Source: Amycolatopsis thailandensis
Lineage (GTDB): Bacteria > Actinomycetota > Actinomycetes > Mycobacteriales > Pseudonocardiaceae
Assembly (NCBI RefSeq): GCF_002234405.1
Contig: NZ_NMQT01000147.1
Location: 1-53,241 of the forward strand
Length of the DNA: 53,241 nt
Reading direction: 5' to 3'
Both the position numbers and the translations under genes were made by a program. This document shows positions 51,666 to 53,241 of this stretch, piece after piece. The notes below the pieces were generated by a model, which was given only the letters and a program-made list of their open reading frames with translations, was not told the DNA's origin and searched no databases. Position 1 is the stretch's first letter. Every line of letters begins with the position of its first letter.

Positions 51666-52892
51666 ATGAACGAGCAGGGGCCCGAGTCCGACGCGCCGCC
51701 GATGCCCGCGGCTGTTCTGCCCACCGAGGCCGAGCTGCGGGTCGCCGCGGAGCAGAGCACCGTCCTGAAGGACCTCCGCCGCTACGTCGCCGCTTTGGGC
51801 AAGCCTGACGAACCGGACAACGCGCTGATCCCCCGCTGGGCCGAGGCTTGCGGGCTGGTCCGTGTCGTCGACGGAGCGCACGTAGCCGTCGAGGAGAACG
51901 CGAACCTCCTCGACAGCCCTGTCGAGCTCTGGGAGCGGGCGTATCTGACGATCGGCGAAACCGGTCATGTCTTCGCCGTCGAGGACGACGACGTGCCTCC
52001 TGGTTTCGACCTGATGCTTCCCCGGCTGGTCTCGACGATCGCTTTCACGCTCTACGGATCGGGTCCGACCCCGGTTCCCGTCGACCTCCTCCCCGAGGTC
52101 TTGACGGCGATGCTCGGCCTCGAGCGCAGCGAGTCGACGCGTCACGCGGTGGCGGTCACGCTGGACCTCCTGGAACGGCTCGGCGCCCTCCATCAGGGCG
52201 TCGCGGATCCGGCCGAACTCGCGTCGGTCACCAAGGTCACGGGCGATCCCAGCCCGTCGCCGGCGATGATCTGGCTCACCCCGATCGCCGTGTGGGCGAT
52301 CAACCGGGAACTCCGCGCGGCCGGAGTGAACGCGCCGGTCGTCGGTGAATCCGCGGATGAGAGTCTCGACAGCCTGTGTTCGGGCCTCGTCGGCAGCGCG
52401 GCGGCGATCATGGACGCCGAACTGAAGGCCTGGGCCCGGCGCCGATCGCCCTCCGCCACGATCGAGGAAGCGAGTGAGTTCCTCCGGACCACGAAGCGTC
52501 CCGAGGGGCGGCTGTTCGCCCTGGTCGTGCTCGGGGCCACCGGCGAGCCCGGTGTCGAAGCCGCAGCCGAAGTCCGCGCCGAGGGCGGCGTGCCCGGCGC
52601 GGTCGCCGCGATGTGGCTGTCCGAGCAGGGAGCGGTCCGGCGCGAAACGATCACCCGCGACGAAGTCGCCATCGGCATGACCGACCACTTCGCGGCCATG
52701 CACGTGCTCGGCTCGTTCGTCCATCAGCTCGCCGACCTGGAGGACGGCTTCGACGTGGTCGATCTGCTGACGTCCTCCGGTCACCCGGCCACCCGCGAAC
52801 TCCTGGACGTGGTCGGCGCGAAGCATCCGGACCGGGCGATGGCCAAGAAGGCACGGACCGCGAGCTTCAAGCTCCGTTCGAGCGGCCGCTGA
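51666..52892 (+). CDS. Alpha-helical protein of unknown function (408 residues)
   Basis: A soluble, helix-rich protein without signal peptide or membrane span. An acidic N-terminal region (about 1-60) is followed by helical segments (LPEVLTAMLGLERS, VTLDLLERLGALHQG, MIWLTPIAVWAINREL), and the C-terminal 150 residues (TTKRPEGRLFALVVLGATG onward) look like helical repeats. A basic KKARTASFKLRSSGR ends the protein. I do not recognise the family. A lone gene bracketed by TTAG elements at 51471/51617 and 52920. Confidence 0.7.
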   Translation: MNEQGPESDAPPMPAAVLPTEAELRVAAEQSTVLKDLRRYVAALGKPDEPDNALIPRWAEACGLVRVVDGAHVAVEENANLLDSPVELWERAYLTIGETGHVFAVEDDDVPPGFDLMLPRLVSTIAFTLYGSGPTPVPVDLLPEVLTAMLGLERSESTRHAVAVTLDLLERLGALHQGVADPAELASVTKVTGDPSPSPAMIWLTPIAVWAINRELRAAGVNAPVVGESADESLDSLCSGLVGSAAAIMDAELKAWARRRSPSATIEEASEFLRTTKRPEGRLFALVVLGATGEPGVEAAAEVRAEGGVPGAVAAMWLSEQGAVRRETITRDEVAIGMTDHFAAMHVLGSFVHQLADLEDGFDVVDLLTSSGHPATRELLDVVGAKHPDRAMAKKARTASFKLRSSGR

Positions 52893-52919
52893 GCTCCTGG
52901 CCAGGGCCCCCGGCACTTC

Positions 52920-52939
52920 GCGTTTAGCCCGCTAAACGC
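52920..52939. repeat. TTAG element (copy 26)
   Basis: GCGTTTAGCCCGCTAAACGC, 28 bases after the stop of the 408-residue gene, with CAGGTC on the right. It lies next to the long palindrome at 52959. Confidence 0.9.
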
Positions 52940-52958
52940 AGGTCGGCGGGGCGGGAAG

Positions 52959-53009
52959 CCGTGAAGGCCTCCTTGAGGGACTCTGGGTCCCTCAAGGAGG
53001 CCTTCACGG
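52959..53009. terminator. Perfect 23-base-arm palindrome between convergent genes
   Basis: The arms (52959-52981 and 52987-53009) are fully complementary around a five-base loop (TCTGG). Key sequence: CCGTGAAGGCCTCCTTGAGG in the left arm. It is placed between two convergent stop codons without a U tract. It could be a bidirectional terminator, and it looks like a dispersed repeat family of its own. Confidence 0.7.
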
Positions 53010-53029
53010 ACTTGCGCTGCTAGAAAGCG

Positions 53030-53241
53030 CTACTTTTCGGCGTCGGGCTTCGGGTCCTCGGTCGCCTTGTCCGCGGCCGAGTCCCGGACGGTGTCCGGAG
53101 CCGCCGCGACTTCCGCGTGCGCCTCTTCCTTGGGCGTCTCGCCGTCGGCCGCGGCCTTCGCCTCGCCATCGGCGGACTCGCCGGATTCCCCGGGCTCGCC
53201 TTCCCGGGGGACGCCCTTGCTCCACAGCGTTTCCGGCGCTT
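53030..53241 (-). CDS. C-terminal acidic tail of a protein cut by the right edge
   Basis: The last 69 codons before the TAG at 53030-53032 are visible. They encode APETLWSKGVPREGEPGESG followed by an Ala/Glu/Asp/Lys-rich low-complexity tail ending KPDAEK. The frame is open to the window edge and third positions are strongly G/C. The domain that would name it lies outside. Confidence 0.6.
   Translation of the reverse strand, partial: APETLWSKGVPREGEPGESGESADGEAKAAADGETPKEEAHAEVAAAPDTVRDSAADKATEDPKPDAEK

Overview
The window is a 53 kb stretch of a very GC-rich actinobacterial chromosome. A type VII (ESX) EccE protein, an EspC-like/YbaB gene pair, MmpS-like and LAxTG surface proteins, many GTG starts and the sequence of RpoB all point to the family Pseudonocardiaceae. 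Amycolatopsis is my best guess, by recognition only and not by a database match.

Layout. 1-2058: 3' end of an ESX locus (eccE, cut by the left edge, plus a coupled gene). 2315-3274: a lone DUF559-like nuclease gene. 3244-11404 (minus): truA, rplQ, rpoA, rpsD, rpsK, a previously hidden small ORF, rpsM, rpmJ and infA, then map, adk and secY. 11714-13163: two accessory membrane-protein genes that separate secY from rplO. 13475-23118 (minus): the S10 and spc ribosomal-protein clusters (rpsJ to rplO). 23529-27865 (minus): the str cluster rpsL-rpsG-fusA-tuf. 28561-32091 (plus): a YbaB/EspC/large secreted protein/membrane protein cluster. 32096-32596: a GNAT acetyltransferase. 32773-37550 (minus): a five-gene operon of exported and membrane proteins, including a selenium-binding/methanethiol-oxidase-like protein and an MmpS-like protein. 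38238-39341: a beta-lactamase-fold hydrolase. 39655-43353: two tandem LAxTG cell-wall proteins. 43542-51038 (minus): rpoC and rpoB. 51666-52892: a protein of unknown function. The right edge cuts an acidic-tailed protein.

The most unusual signal is a dispersed 20-bp palindromic element, called here the TTAG element: GCG(A/T)TTAG, a four-base G/C centre, then CTAA(A/T)CGC. I count 26 copies. They sit almost only at the edges of accessory transcription units and are missing inside the ribosomal and rpoBC operons (none between 13,357 and 32,083, none between 39,573 and 51,470). Six lone accessory genes are bracketed by copies on both sides. Copies form tandem arrays with an exact 36-bp period, supply the stop codons of four genes, and one degenerate copy has become coding sequence inside truA, where a single T-to-A change replaces what would be an in-frame stop. 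The element has a fixed polarity and a small set of centre variants, so it looks like a defined family rather than a generic terminator.

The core genes work together as the translation and transcription machinery (ribosomal proteins, IF-1, EF-Tu, EF-G, RNA polymerase alpha, beta and beta') with protein export (SecY) and N-terminal methionine removal (Map). The accessory genes between them are mostly exported, membrane or surface functions.
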